From CAZDKO01 sp964506075 [NCBI: uncultured bacterium] (lineage in GTDB: Bacteria; CAZDME01; JAYEMH01), in NCBI GenBank assembly GCA_964506075.1, contig CAZDKO010000002.1, forward strand, positions 64,129 through 117,546: 53,418 nt of DNA. Reading direction: 5' to 3'. Below the pieces are notes generated by a model. That model was given only the letters and a program-made list of their open reading frames with translations, did not search any database and had not been told where the DNA came from. Within the stretch, counting starts at the first letter, position 1; each line of letters opens with the position of its first letter. The position numbers and the translations under genes were made by a program. Of the stretch, positions 9,764-17,129 are shown one piece after another.

Positions 9764-11284
9764 ATGAAATTTTTAAAAAAAATAGAGACCTTAACGACAA
9801 GCATTGAAAATTTAGACAGTCCTTTTATTTATTTTATCCTCACCTTTATTTTTGCCGTCGCCCTGAGAAATTTCCTGGAAACAATTTCTGACCCGGACGG
9901 ATGTATCCTGTTTGTATTTTTCTCCCATTATTATATTTTCTATTCGTCTTTAGTCCTCACCTTTATTGTTTTATTTCATTTTGCCACCCGCGTAGAAATC
10001 GGCAAAACGGCACGTCTGGTTTTCGCTTTTTCCCCGCTGATTATTATGGCCCCCTTGTTTGATTTAATCATCTCTTCCGGCCGGGGATTCAATATGGCCT
10101 ATATGTTTCCGGAGCAATATAACGAGCTTCTATTAAGGTTTCTAAGCTTCGGCGGTTCTTTTACCGACCTGGGGATAACCCCGGGCATAAGAATTGAAGT
10201 CGGTTTAATTATTCTGGCGAGTTTCTTTTATTTTCTCGTCAAAAAAGTAAGTCTTTTAAGGAGCCTCTTTTTTGCGTTTTTGACTTATTTAATAATATTT
10301 ATGTACGGCGCGGCGCCTTTTATTCTCACTTTGTTTTACGGTCTGCCGGCTAAAAACGATTATTTCCTTCACGTTTCTTTAAGCAATCTTTATCTTTTAA
10401 TAATGTCGTTTCTGTCCCCCTGGATTTTTTATCTCCATAACAAAAAATTCTTTACGGCTATTCTTAAAGATATAAGAATTTTAAGACTGATGCATTTTGA
10501 ACTGATGTTTATATTCGGCGTGTTTTTAGCCTGGAAGCTTTCCGGGGGAGCCATTATTATCCCGTCCTTTCAGGATATTTTCTTCTACGTGATTTTCGTC
10601 TTATTAGCCATCCTTTATGCCTGTTTATTTTCTGCTTTCGGGAACAATTTAGCCGACCGCCAGATTGACCGAATTTCCAACAAAGCCAGGCCGACGGTCT
10701 CTATGGAAATTCCGACCGAAAAGTACGAAAAACTTTCCTGGATTTTCTTTTTTATGGCTTTATTTTATTCGTTAGTGGTTAATTTTACCAGCTTCTTTCT
10801 TATCCTGCTTTTTATCGGTAATTTTTTTCTGTATTCAATGCCTCCTTTAAGGCTGAAGAGGATTCCGTTTTTTTCCAAAATTTTTATTTCTCTTAATTCA
10901 CTGGTCCTGGTCATTATGGGTTATTTATTCATGGGCGGGAAGGAAAGAATTCCCGGAAACATCGTTTTGTTTTTCCTGGTGTTTTTTACCGCCGCCCTTA
11001 ATTTAATTGATATAAAGGATTTTGAAGGTGATAGACACGCCGGTATAAAAACCCTGCCTACCATTCTGGGCCTGGAAAAAAGCAAAAAACTGATCGGTCT
11101 TCTGGTTTTTCTGGCTTATCTGAGTATTTATCTTGTTTGCCCGGACATGAATTTGTTCGTATTTTCTGTCATTCTGGGCGCCGTTCAGTTCGTTCTGATA
11201 ACCAGAAAGAATTATAATGAGAGGCCTATCCTTTTACTTTACCTGTTAACCCTGCTGACCGTTATTTTTTATTTTGCCAGATGA
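9764..11284 (+). CDS. UbiA-like prenyltransferase with extra N-terminal membrane region
   Basis: A 506-residue polytopic protein. The C-terminal ~270 residues carry both aspartate motifs of the UbiA superfamily: NNLADRQID with ARPTVS just after it, and DIKDFEGDRHAGIKTLP. Members attach a polyprenyl chain to an aromatic or polar acceptor inside the membrane. The usual length is about 280-320 residues. Here a further ~220 residues with about six hydrophobic helices precede the catalytic part and contain no motif I recognise. The substrate could be a quinone precursor, a glycerophosphate lipid or a decaprenyl-ribose type acceptor, and context does not decide. It starts 18 bp after the diguanylate cyclase gene without a clear ribosome site. 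Confidence 0.82.
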   Translation: MKFLKKIETLTTSIENLDSPFIYFILTFIFAVALRNFLETISDPDGCILFVFFSHYYIFYSSLVLTFIVLFHFATRVEIGKTARLVFAFSPLIIMAPLFDLIISSGRGFNMAYMFPEQYNELLLRFLSFGGSFTDLGITPGIRIEVGLIILASFFYFLVKKVSLLRSLFFAFLTYLIIFMYGAAPFILTLFYGLPAKNDYFLHVSLSNLYLLIMSFLSPWIFYLHNKKFFTAILKDIRILRLMHFELMFIFGVFLAWKLSGGAIIIPSFQDIFFYVIFVLLAILYACLFSAFGNNLADRQIDRISNKARPTVSMEIPTEKYEKLSWIFFFMALFYSLVVNFTSFFLILLFIGNFFLYSMPPLRLKRIPFFSKIFISLNSLVLVIMGYLFMGGKERIPGNIVLFFLVFFTAALNLIDIKDFEGDRHAGIKTLPTILGLEKSKKLIGLLVFLAYLSIYLVCPDMNLFVFSVILGAVQFVLITRKNYNERPILLLYLLTLLTVIFYFAR

Positions 11285-11297
11285 ATTAGAGATTACA

Positions 11298-11334
11298 CCC
11301 CCGCAGTTTTACTCAGGCAAAACTAGCGCGGGGG
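11298..11334 (+). other. GC-rich nested hairpin after the UbiA-like gene
   Basis: Outer stem CCCCCGC (11298-11304) pairs with GCGGGGG (11328-11334). Inner stem AGTTTT (11305-11310) pairs with AAAACT (11319-11324) around an 8-nt loop. A 3-nt bulge lies on the right. No U-run follows, so it is not a canonical intrinsic terminator. It may protect the 3' end of the upstream mRNA or mark the edge of the repeat array that follows. Confidence 0.55.
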
Positions 11335-11362
11335 CAGGGAGAACAGAGTACAGAAAACAGAT

Positions 11363-11556
11363 AAATAACGAAAAACGCAAAGCGTAAAATTAAGAACTAT
11401 AAGTCAAAACTTACAACTTTTGAGTTTTAAGCTATGGTTTTGCGCTTTTAGCTTTGAGTTTTACGTTATTTCAAAATTTTATTATTCTTTAATTCCACGA
11501 TATACGAAATACGTTATACGGTTTACGAAACACGAGATACGTACGGTATACGGACG
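11363..11556. repeat. Degenerate 7-bp tandem repeat array with an imperfect palindrome
   Basis: The trinucleotide ACG recurs exactly every 7 bp at 11497, 11504, 11511, 11518, 11525, 11532 and 11539, then in a shifted phase at 11543 and 11550. Upstream, the same spacing is visible with degenerate units: ACG/ACG/GCG at 11368, 11375 and 11382, and units of the type NAGTTTT (11422, 11429, 11449, 11456, 11463). The two halves of the 11363-11471 segment are in opposite polarity and form an imperfect inverted repeat centred near 11417. It resembles in style the heptanucleotide short tandem repeats of some cyanobacteria. No open frame is evident. It fills most of the 292-bp gap before rluB. Confidence 0.7.
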
Positions 11557-11576
11557 GCGAAATTAGGGGACAATTA

Positions 11577-12284
11577 ATGCAAATAAGGCTTCAAAGGTTT
11601 CTTTCTCAGTCAGGAATTGCCTCCCGCCGGCAGGGAGAAAAACTTATCACCGACGGAAAAATTAAGGTTAACGGTCGGGTTATTAAAGAATTGGGCTTTA
11701 AAGTAGACCCGGAAAAAGATAAGGTTGAATTTAAAGGAAAAGCGGCTCTTTTTCAAAAAAAGATTTATCTGGCGTTAAATAAACCGGCCGGTTACCTTTG
11801 CACTACCAGTGATAACTTTAACCGGTCCACCGTTATTGACCTGGTTAAGGATAAATCAGTAAAACTTTTTCCGGTCGGCCGGCTTGATCTGGATACTGAA
11901 GGGCTTTTAATTCTCACCAATGACGGTGATTTTGCCTTTAAATTGACTCACCCCAGACATCATATCTCCAAGGTTTATATTGCTTCCTTAGACCGGCCTT
12001 TAAAAGAAGCCGATAGATTGAAGTTGGAAGAAGGGGTACTTCTGGAAGAGGGTCTTACCCAACCGGCTAAAATCTCCAATTTAGCTAAAAATAAGATAAG
12101 AATCACCCTTTATGAAGGAAAAAAAAGGCAGATAAAGCGGATGCTGGCTTTATCTGGATATAAGGTAATACATTTAAAAAGAGCCGCCATCGGCTCATTA
12201 AAACTGGGAAACCTTAAAACCGGGACTTTAAGAGAACTGAAGGATTTTGAGGTAAAATCTTTGTTAAATTTGACAAAAGCATAG
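11577..12284 (+). CDS. rluB: RsuA/RluB-family rRNA pseudouridine synthase
   Basis: A 235-residue enzyme that isomerises a uridine in ribosomal RNA. The N-terminal S4 RNA-binding domain (MQIRLQRFLSQSGIASRR to about residue 60) is followed by the catalytic domain with KPAGYLCTTSD and GRLDLDTEGLLILTNDG, whose catalytic aspartate is D104. HHISKVYIA and the C-terminal YEGKKRQIKRML fit RluB/RsuA/YpuL. Separating large-subunit (RluB) from small-subunit (RsuA) specificity would need a tree, but the length and S4 start favour RluB. The ATG has an AGGGG site. It is the last + gene before the strand switch, and its 3' end overlaps a promoter-like sequence. Confidence 0.9.
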   Translation: MQIRLQRFLSQSGIASRRQGEKLITDGKIKVNGRVIKELGFKVDPEKDKVEFKGKAALFQKKIYLALNKPAGYLCTTSDNFNRSTVIDLVKDKSVKLFPVGRLDLDTEGLLILTNDGDFAFKLTHPRHHISKVYIASLDRPLKEADRLKLEEGVLLEEGLTQPAKISNLAKNKIRITLYEGKKRQIKRMLALSGYKVIHLKRAAIGSLKLGNLKTGTLRELKDFEVKSLLNLTKA

Positions 12285-12299
12285 TTTGTGTGGTATACT
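12270..12299 (+). promoter_or_regulatory. Strong promoter overlapping the rluB stop codon
   Basis: TTGACA at 12270-12275, 18-bp spacer, TATACT at 12294-12299. The -35 hexamer lies in the last codons of rluB. No protein gene lies downstream on this strand, because the next gene is convergent. The only thing it could transcribe is the short two-hairpin unit ending in the terminator at 12349-12380. Confidence 0.55.
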
Positions 12300-12304
12300 T
12301 TATC

Positions 12305-12383
12305 AGTTCACATCTCAACCTGTTATTATACTGCAGGATAACAGGTACAAAAGCCGTCATTTTGATATGACGGCTTTTTTCTT
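12305..12383 (+). ncRNA. Putative small structured RNA of about 79 nt
   Basis: From the predicted start (A12305 or G12306) the transcript would contain a short leader, then a perfect 9-bp hairpin (ACCTGTTAT at 12318-12326 with ATAACAGGT at 12338-12346, 11-nt loop), then a terminator hairpin with a U-rich tail. There is no ORF. The promoter, insulated position and terminator together give a compact small-RNA gene. The alternative is that both hairpins are merely the rluB 3' UTR and the promoter match is fortuitous. I do not recognise a known RNA family. Confidence 0.45.
12349..12380 (+). terminator. Rho-independent terminator after rluB / small RNA
   Basis: The 12-bp stem AAAAGCCGTCAT (12349-12360) pairs with 12367-12378 around the 6-nt loop TTTGAT, followed by T6-C-T3. 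On the opposite strand the T-run is only four bases, so termination of the convergent gene from the right would be weaker. Confidence 0.85.
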
Positions 12384-12408
12384 TAGAAACGGGAAAGCGA
12401 ATCTGGGC

Positions 12409-12436
12409 AGTTTACATAAGATATATTATCAGACAT
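12409..12436 (-). other. dif: Candidate dif site (XerC/XerD chromosome dimer resolution)
   Basis: Read on the - strand this 28-bp element has the layout of a dif site. The left arm is ATGTCTGATAA (ending in the usual ATAA), the 6-bp centre is TATATC, and the right arm is TTATGTAAACT. The right arm equals, as I remember it, the XerD-binding arm of Bacillus subtilis dif and is close to the E. coli arm TTATGTTAAAT. It lies in the intergenic gap between convergent genes, exactly where gene orientation changes from + (left) to - (right), as expected for a replication terminus. No xerC or xerD gene is in the window. Confidence 0.7.
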
Positions 12437-12442
12437 TGAAAA

Positions 12443-12826
12443 TTAAGCAAAAAGAGAGTAGATAACCAGGATTCCCAACGCTCCAATCGGTAATCCTATT
12501 ACCCGAAGCAACCCTTCCGGCATTTGACCCCACCATTTAAAAACTTTTTTCAATAAATCAGCCGGAGCAAAAATAAAAAATAATCCTTTTAAAATCCCCA
12601 GGACACCCATAATCTTTATTAACCAACCTAAAGAACTTATAACTGAGGTTAAATAAATGATTATTCCCGCTACCAGCGGAATCCAGAACAATTTCCGGGG
12701 ATTGAACTTTTCTGACAAAAGACCCATAAAATTTCTCAGTTTTTTCGGCATAACCAGCGCCATTATACCCATAATGACCCACATAGCTCCAAGTAAAAAT
12801 AAGATTAATTTACCTATATAATACAT
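12443..12826 (-). CDS. Hypothetical integral membrane protein (about 4 TM)
   Basis: 127 residues with four hydrophobic stretches (residues ~3-24, ~47-66, ~68-90, ~107-126) and a basic loop PKKLRNFMG after the first. No family motif is recognised. The start is supported by CAGGAG seven bases before the ATG. It ends only 6 bp from the dif-like element. It is probably the last gene of a small operon running from the EamA-like gene at 14458 through the aminopeptidase and the 69-residue membrane protein. Confidence 0.75.
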   Translation of the reverse strand: MYYIGKLILFLLGAMWVIMGIMALVMPKKLRNFMGLLSEKFNPRKLFWIPLVAGIIIYLTSVISSLGWLIKIMGVLGILKGLFFIFAPADLLKKVFKWWGQMPEGLLRVIGLPIGALGILVIYSLFA

Positions 12827-12884
12827 AGCTCCACTCCTGTTTTTTTAAATTCAGCCGGTATCAAATGATTTTTTAAGAGCTAAC

Positions 12885-13094
12885 TTATTTTTGTTTGGAT
12901 TGTTTTGGTTTTTTCTTTAACATTATAATCCCCAAAACTATCAGGATGACAGAAATAGCTATAGCCGCAATTGATTTAGGCCCGCTGATATCATTAACGG
13001 CTTTACGGGTAATGATATCCCAGAAGCAGACTAAAACAACACCCAGAGCACCCAGTATTATCAAGGCATTGGCAATGGTTTTCTTTTTATCCAT
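12885..13094 (-). CDS. Small hypothetical membrane protein (2 TM)
   Basis: 69 residues. Two transmembrane helices (about 8-26 and 43-59) are separated by a short polar loop, and the C-terminal tail is very basic (KKKPKQSKQK). The start is well supported by AAAGGAGGAAG just before the ATG. It lies 16 bp downstream of the aminopeptidase gene and 58 bp upstream of another small membrane protein gene. No function can be assigned. Confidence 0.7.
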   Translation of the reverse strand: MDKKKTIANALIILGALGVVLVCFWDIITRKAVNDISGPKSIAAIAISVILIVLGIIMLKKKPKQSKQK

Positions 13095-13110
13095 ACCTTC
13101 CTCCTTTCAG

Positions 13111-14037
13111 CTATAAAAGATTTTTACCGTCGACAAAAACTCTAGGACGATAGAATACACCGTCTAAATGGCACGGCGCTTTTACTTTCCCTCCGAAAGA
13201 TACGTTATCCCCCAGGGCGATATGAGCGGTGTTAATGGTCTTCTCATCTTCTAAAATGTTTCCGGTTACTTTAGCTCTGGGATTAACCCCCAGTCCGAAT
13301 TCGGCAATATTCAAGGCCGTTTCCCCCATCGGTTTAAGTATTTTTTTTAATCGGGGAGAACTTATTTTTATTGCTTTACCGTTTTTTATGATTATTTCTA
13401 TGGGTTTTCTTAATTTACCGATACCGGCAAAACTGGCATCCACTATCAGAACGCCGTTAGCCGTTCCTTCTACCGGGCTGATACAAATTTCTCCGGCCGG
13501 CAAATTGCCGAAGGCCCCCTTTTTAATATATAAACCATTATCCGCCATTCCGTGGCGATTGGCAATAGAAAATTCTAACTTTGTTCCTTTCTCCGTCTCT
13601 ATTTTTAAAAAGATGCCTTTGGTTAAAATACGGGCTAATCCAGCGGTTATTTTATTTAATTTATTATAATCAATCATAAGACTGCGTTCAAAAATATCTC
13701 TGGTTATTCCCGGTAAACTGGCTATTCTTACCCCGAATTTTTTAGAGGCAATCTGACGGGCCCGGGTGTGTGACAATGATTTTTCCGTAACCAGAAGCGC
13801 TAAATCAACTTTTTTAAGAATTTCAGCCACCGGTGAAGGCGGTTCCTCCCCGTTTATTTGCCGGGCTTTGATTTTTACGAGAACAGCGTCTATTTTAAGA
13901 TTTAAAGCCCCCTGATAGAATAGTTCACCCATCTCGTCGCGATGATTGTCGGTTACGATTAGAAGCCTCTCCCCTTTTTTATACCCCAGGCACTCGTTTA
14001 TAACCGTGGAGACTATTTTTTTATATCTATTTTTCAT
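13111..14037 (-). CDS. M29-like aminopeptidase (leucyl aminopeptidase-type metalloprotease)
   Basis: A 308-residue cytoplasmic protein with the ligand pattern of the thermophilic aminopeptidase M29 family and its shorter relatives. There is a Glu in LPAGEICISPVEGTANG, a Glu in LNIAEFGLGVNP, a His in NTAHIALGD and an HxD in CHLDGV. The N-terminal ~110 residues contain the GERLLIVTDNHRDEMGELF nucleotide-fold-like half common to this group. The likely job is removal of N-terminal residues from peptides using a two-metal centre. It sits 4 bp after the EamA-like gene. Some relatives are annotated only as M29-like hypotheticals. Confidence 0.8.
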   Translation of the reverse strand: MKNRYKKIVSTVINECLGYKKGERLLIVTDNHRDEMGELFYQGALNLKIDAVLVKIKARQINGEEPPSPVAEILKKVDLALLVTEKSLSHTRARQIASKKFGVRIASLPGITRDIFERSLMIDYNKLNKITAGLARILTKGIFLKIETEKGTKLEFSIANRHGMADNGLYIKKGAFGNLPAGEICISPVEGTANGVLIVDASFAGIGKLRKPIEIIIKNGKAIKISSPRLKKILKPMGETALNIAEFGLGVNPRAKVTGNILEDEKTINTAHIALGDNVSFGGKVKAPCHLDGVFYRPRVFVDGKNLL

Positions 14038-14041
14038 GAAA

Positions 14042-14458
14042 TTACTTTAAAAGAAACGCCCCGATGACTACGAAAATTACCCCGATACCTTTAAGGATGG
14101 TTAATTTTTCTCCCAGTATCAATACACCCAGAATAAAAGCGATTAGCGGATAGGTTCCGGAAATAGGAACCACTCTGGAAACATCGCCAATTTTTAAGGC
14201 GTGATAGAAAACAAACTGAGCGATAAAACTGGCTAAAAGACCGCTTAAAACCAGAAGTATAATGGTTTTCGCCGGCATTTTAGCCAATTCTGCCCAGGGA
14301 GAGTAGAAAAAAAGTAAACAAATCAGGCCGACCGATACCCCGGCGCTTCTAAGGGCTAAACCAGCTATCGGTGGGGCTTTTTGTAAACCGATTTTTTCCA
14401 GAATCGGAACTACCCCCCAGATTAATGAGGTTAATATAGCCAGGAAATAGGCGTTCAT
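14042..14458 (-). CDS. EamA-family half-size transporter (DMT superfamily)
   Basis: 138 residues with about five transmembrane helices and a single EamA domain. LTSLIWGVVPILEKIGL is at the start and FYHALKIGDVSRVVPISGTYPLIAFILGVLILGEKLT near the end, followed by a last helix. Typical EamA permeases have two such units in ~290 residues, while single-unit members (EmrE-like length) must dimerise. The substrate is unknown. It probably heads an operon with the aminopeptidase gene 4 bp downstream. Confidence 0.82.
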   Translation of the reverse strand: MNAYFLAILTSLIWGVVPILEKIGLQKAPPIAGLALRSAGVSVGLICLLFFYSPWAELAKMPAKTIILLVLSGLLASFIAQFVFYHALKIGDVSRVVPISGTYPLIAFILGVLILGEKLTILKGIGVIFVVIGAFLLK

Positions 14459-14472
14459 TTAGAAAAACCTCT

Positions 14473-14501
14473 AATATAGATTAACATAATAGCTGAAGTA
14501 A
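14473..14501 (-). promoter_or_regulatory. Possible promoter for the EamA-aminopeptidase operon
   Basis: On the - strand, TTACTT (14496-14501) is followed after 17 bp by TATATT (14473-14478), 15 bp before the EamA ATG. The rest of the 110-bp gap to the dGTPase gene contains a small CGGGA/TCCCG hairpin (14546-14560) without a U-run. Confidence 0.35.
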
Positions 14502-14568
14502 TGATATTTATTTTTTATTACAGGTTTAAGGTTTCACTTTACCGCCGGGACCTGCTCCCGATTAATTT

Positions 14569-15813
14569 TTAAAGGATTGATTTACCGATTTCAAATAATT
14601 TCTGATACTGCTTTATGGCGTATCGATCCGTCATTCCGGCTATATAATCAGCGATTACTATTTTCTTTATTTTATCTTTTTGAGTAAATTTTACCTCGCC
14701 CCCTCCCTTAAATTCCTGTTGAGCTCTTTTTTTAATTTCAATTTGTATCCCGGCAGGTAACATTTCCTGATTCTTATAATAAACCTCAAATAAATTTTCA
14801 ATAATTCTTTTCCCCTTTTTAGTCATCTGGATAATTTTATAATTATGATAGAAGTATTTCTCTAAATACTGTTTTAGCTCTCTTAGTTTTTTCCCGGTTT
14901 CTTTACTAAAAGCCGCCGTCATCCGGGAATTTTGCCGGACATCTTCAGGAGATTTAATTTTTAATTTTTCAATTCTTCCGGCTGTTTCTTTCAGTACGTC
15001 TGTAATCAAAAGGTTAATTAACTGACGGGAACGTTGAGCTTTTTGAACCCGGGAATAATCTTCTTTATGTTTTATCTTTTTTAAAACCTCTCGGGTCATT
15101 TTACTGATTTCCCGCCAGATAATTAATTTTTCCAGTTCATTTTCCGCCCGGGGGTCTCTTAATATACCCATATTATAACCATCATCTAAATCATGAGAAC
15201 GGAAAGCTATAATGTCCGCAATAGAAACAATCTGGGCTTCCAGGGAGGAATTCAGGTAATTTTTAAAATACCGAAGGCGGGTTGAAATATTATCATATTC
15301 AGTAGCGTGGCGTTGAATACCGTCAAGAACCTCGGTGCTTAAATTCAGGCCGGGAAATTGAGGATAACGCATCTCTAATTGAGTAACAACTTTTAAACTT
15401 TGACGATTATGGTCAAAGCCGCCGGAATCTTTCAGCAAGCTGTCAAGAGTTTCTTCCCCGACATGACCAAAAGGTGTGTGCCCCAGGTCATGGGCCAGAC
15501 CGATCGCCCGGACTAAATCTTCGTTTACCCCTAATCCCCGGGCTATGGAAGTAGCAATCTGTACCACTTCCATCGTATGAGATAAGCGGTCACGGGAAAC
15601 ATCATCCCCTTCTCCAAAAGGGAATACCTGGGTTTTTGAATCGAGCCGCCGGTAAGCTTCCGAATGGGTGATGCGATGCCAGTCGCGCTGAAAATAGGTA
15701 CGGTTAAGCGGGGGAGACTCCGGATATTGATGCTTGGCGTTTTTACTTAAAACTGCATATGAAGCTAAACTTTCCTCTTCAATCCTTTCCAGCTCCGGTC
15801 GAAACCTCAACAT
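14569..15813 (-). CDS. dgt: dGTPase-like HD-domain triphosphohydrolase
   Basis: A 414-residue member of the deoxyguanosinetriphosphate triphosphohydrolase-like group. It removes triphosphate from dNTPs and so trims pools. The HD signature is intact: HRITHSEAYRRLDSKTQVFP, then SHTMEVVQIATSIAR (first His), AIGLAHDLGHTPFGHVGEE (the HD pair), and SIADIIAFRSHDLDD (last Asp). The N terminus DWHRITHSEAYRRLD is typical of the shorter type-2 subfamily. The start chosen is the ATG at 15813, with weak ribosome site. Functionally it complements the nrd operon further right. Confidence 0.93.
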   Translation of the reverse strand: MLRFRPELERIEEESLASYAVLSKNAKHQYPESPPLNRTYFQRDWHRITHSEAYRRLDSKTQVFPFGEGDDVSRDRLSHTMEVVQIATSIARGLGVNEDLVRAIGLAHDLGHTPFGHVGEETLDSLLKDSGGFDHNRQSLKVVTQLEMRYPQFPGLNLSTEVLDGIQRHATEYDNISTRLRYFKNYLNSSLEAQIVSIADIIAFRSHDLDDGYNMGILRDPRAENELEKLIIWREISKMTREVLKKIKHKEDYSRVQKAQRSRQLINLLITDVLKETAGRIEKLKIKSPEDVRQNSRMTAAFSKETGKKLRELKQYLEKYFYHNYKIIQMTKKGKRIIENLFEVYYKNQEMLPAGIQIEIKKRAQQEFKGGGEVKFTQKDKIKKIVIADYIAGMTDRYAIKQYQKLFEIGKSIL

Positions 15814-15866
15814 TTAGACAGCTTTCTCCCCGTGGACACTTACAAACCGTAGATTTAAAGTATTTT

Positions 15867-16205
15867 TCAGGCGTTTTTTTGTGCAATATCACCTATGATA
15901 GGCAGTTTAAATTCTTCTCCCTGATAGGCTTTAATTAACAGGATTATCCAGAGTATTAAGGCCGCTATGGAAATTAAAAAACCTAAAAGCCAGCCCAGAA
16001 TAGGAATTAATCCCAGAATAATGTTCAAAACTATTATGGTCACTGAGAATAAAATAGACTGCATCGCGTGAAAACGAACATATTTATTTTTTTTCTCAAT
16101 CAAGAAAAAGATTAACCCGCTGATAAATCCCAGAACATAAGACAATAACGCGGCTAAATTGGCCTGCATCCCCACATCAGTTGGACCCAAATCTTTTTTT
16201 GCCAT
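15867..16205 (-). CDS. DUF4870 (Tic20-like) membrane protein
   Basis: 112 residues with three or four hydrophobic helices. The pattern LAALLSYVLGFISGLIFFLIEKKNKYVRFHAMQS, then a long double helix, then KAYQGEEFKLPIIGDIAQK is characteristic of the DUF4870 family (also called UPF0132), whose function is unknown. It has an excellent AGGAGG site (16213-16218) and a clear promoter. It is 53 bp before the dGTPase gene, with which it may be cotranscribed. Confidence 0.88.
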   Translation of the reverse strand: MAKKDLGPTDVGMQANLAALLSYVLGFISGLIFFLIEKKNKYVRFHAMQSILFSVTIIVLNIILGLIPILGWLLGFLISIAALILWIILLIKAYQGEEFKLPIIGDIAQKNA

Positions 16206-16237
16206 GTTTTCACCTCCTGTTAGTAAGTGTTTTTTTT

Positions 16238-16266
16238 ATTATAGCTAAAAAGCTTACTTTTGGCAA
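16238..16266 (-). promoter_or_regulatory. Promoter of the DUF4870 gene
   Basis: On the - strand TTGCCA (16261-16266), 17-bp spacer, perfect TATAAT (16238-16243), about 33 bp before the ATG. The remaining ~130 bp up to the next gene is AT-rich with no further signal seen. Confidence 0.7.
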
Positions 16267-16394
16267 GAGTTTTTATAATTATTTTATAATTCCATACAGT
16301 TATACATCTATGGTTTATTATATAATAAATTATTATAGCCGGAAAAAGATTGACTCTGCGAAAAGTTTACTTTGCATAGTATTTAATATGTTTC

Positions 16395-17093
16395 TTAATT
16401 CGGGTTTTCTTCTTCAACCGGTAAATTTTGTAAAATATTCTTTTTTAATAAATCTTTTTGTTCACCGGTAATGTCTTTTATTTTAATGCCGGAGGGAACC
16501 CGAAAACGAGAGGCTGGAATAGTAACGTCCGTTTCTATACTGGTGGCCACCTGGGCGTTTTTCCCCACCATCTCCATCTCTGTTTTTAAAGGGATACCTT
16601 CCCATTGCCAGCTTTTTACGCCGAATATTTCATATATTTCACAGGGTTTACCTAAAATTTCTTCAGTTCCAATAGGTATATTATCGGTTTTACCGGTTAT
16701 TCCTTTAATTAGAACTTTACCGGTTTCTTCCATTTTTTTTCTCTCCCCGGGAGTTAAATCTTCCAACATCTTCCTGGGACTTAACATTTTGGTGCCCGTT
16801 TTTTTATTCAAATCTATATAATAAACGTTTATTCCGTCATCAATAACCAGAAGGTCTTGTTTTTCCGTGCGGTTCAGGGCATTGACAATGATATGTTTTT
16901 CCCGTCGGGTCTTTATCCCCTGGATATAAAGATCTTCAGTTCCATTCTGTGTCTGTCCCTTAATTTCGTAATGGATTACGGCTGATTTAAAAGGATATTT
17001 ATTCTGAAGAGGTTCATCGGGCAAAACTTCTCCCTCTAAAACAAAAAAGGTAATTAAAAATAGCAGGATGTAATTTATTTTCTTCATATCCAC
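16395..17093 (-). CDS. Secreted LolA/DUF4412-like protein
   Basis: 232 residues with an N-terminal signal peptide (KINYILLFLITFFVLEGEVLP). The mature part has the alternating beta-strand look of the LolA/LolB-like half-barrel, including KSAVIHYEIKGQTQNGTEDLYI, the LVIDDGINVYYIDL strand pair and GTEEILGKPCEIYEIFG. These are common in periplasmic lipoprotein-carrier-like proteins of unknown ligand. There is no lipobox. It begins 36 bp after the hflX stop and could be the last gene of the mre-hflX transcript. Confidence 0.65.
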   Translation of the reverse strand: MDMKKINYILLFLITFFVLEGEVLPDEPLQNKYPFKSAVIHYEIKGQTQNGTEDLYIQGIKTRREKHIIVNALNRTEKQDLLVIDDGINVYYIDLNKKTGTKMLSPRKMLEDLTPGERKKMEETGKVLIKGITGKTDNIPIGTEEILGKPCEIYEIFGVKSWQWEGIPLKTEMEMVGKNAQVATSIETDVTIPASRFRVPSGIKIKDITGEQKDLLKKNILQNLPVEEENPN

Positions 17094-17129
17094 TGAATTT
17101 TAACACGGGAAAAATTCATTGTCAAACGT

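Noticed and set aside
11497-11556. Regularly spaced repeat that could suggest a CRISPR array
   Set aside because: The unit is only 7 bp with 4-bp variable parts. There are no 20-40 bp repeats or spacers and no cas genes.
16181-16471. 96-codon + strand frame across the gap between the DUF4870 and LolA-like genes
   Set aside because: It overlaps both genes antisense, runs through the DUF4870 promoter and has no ribosome site.
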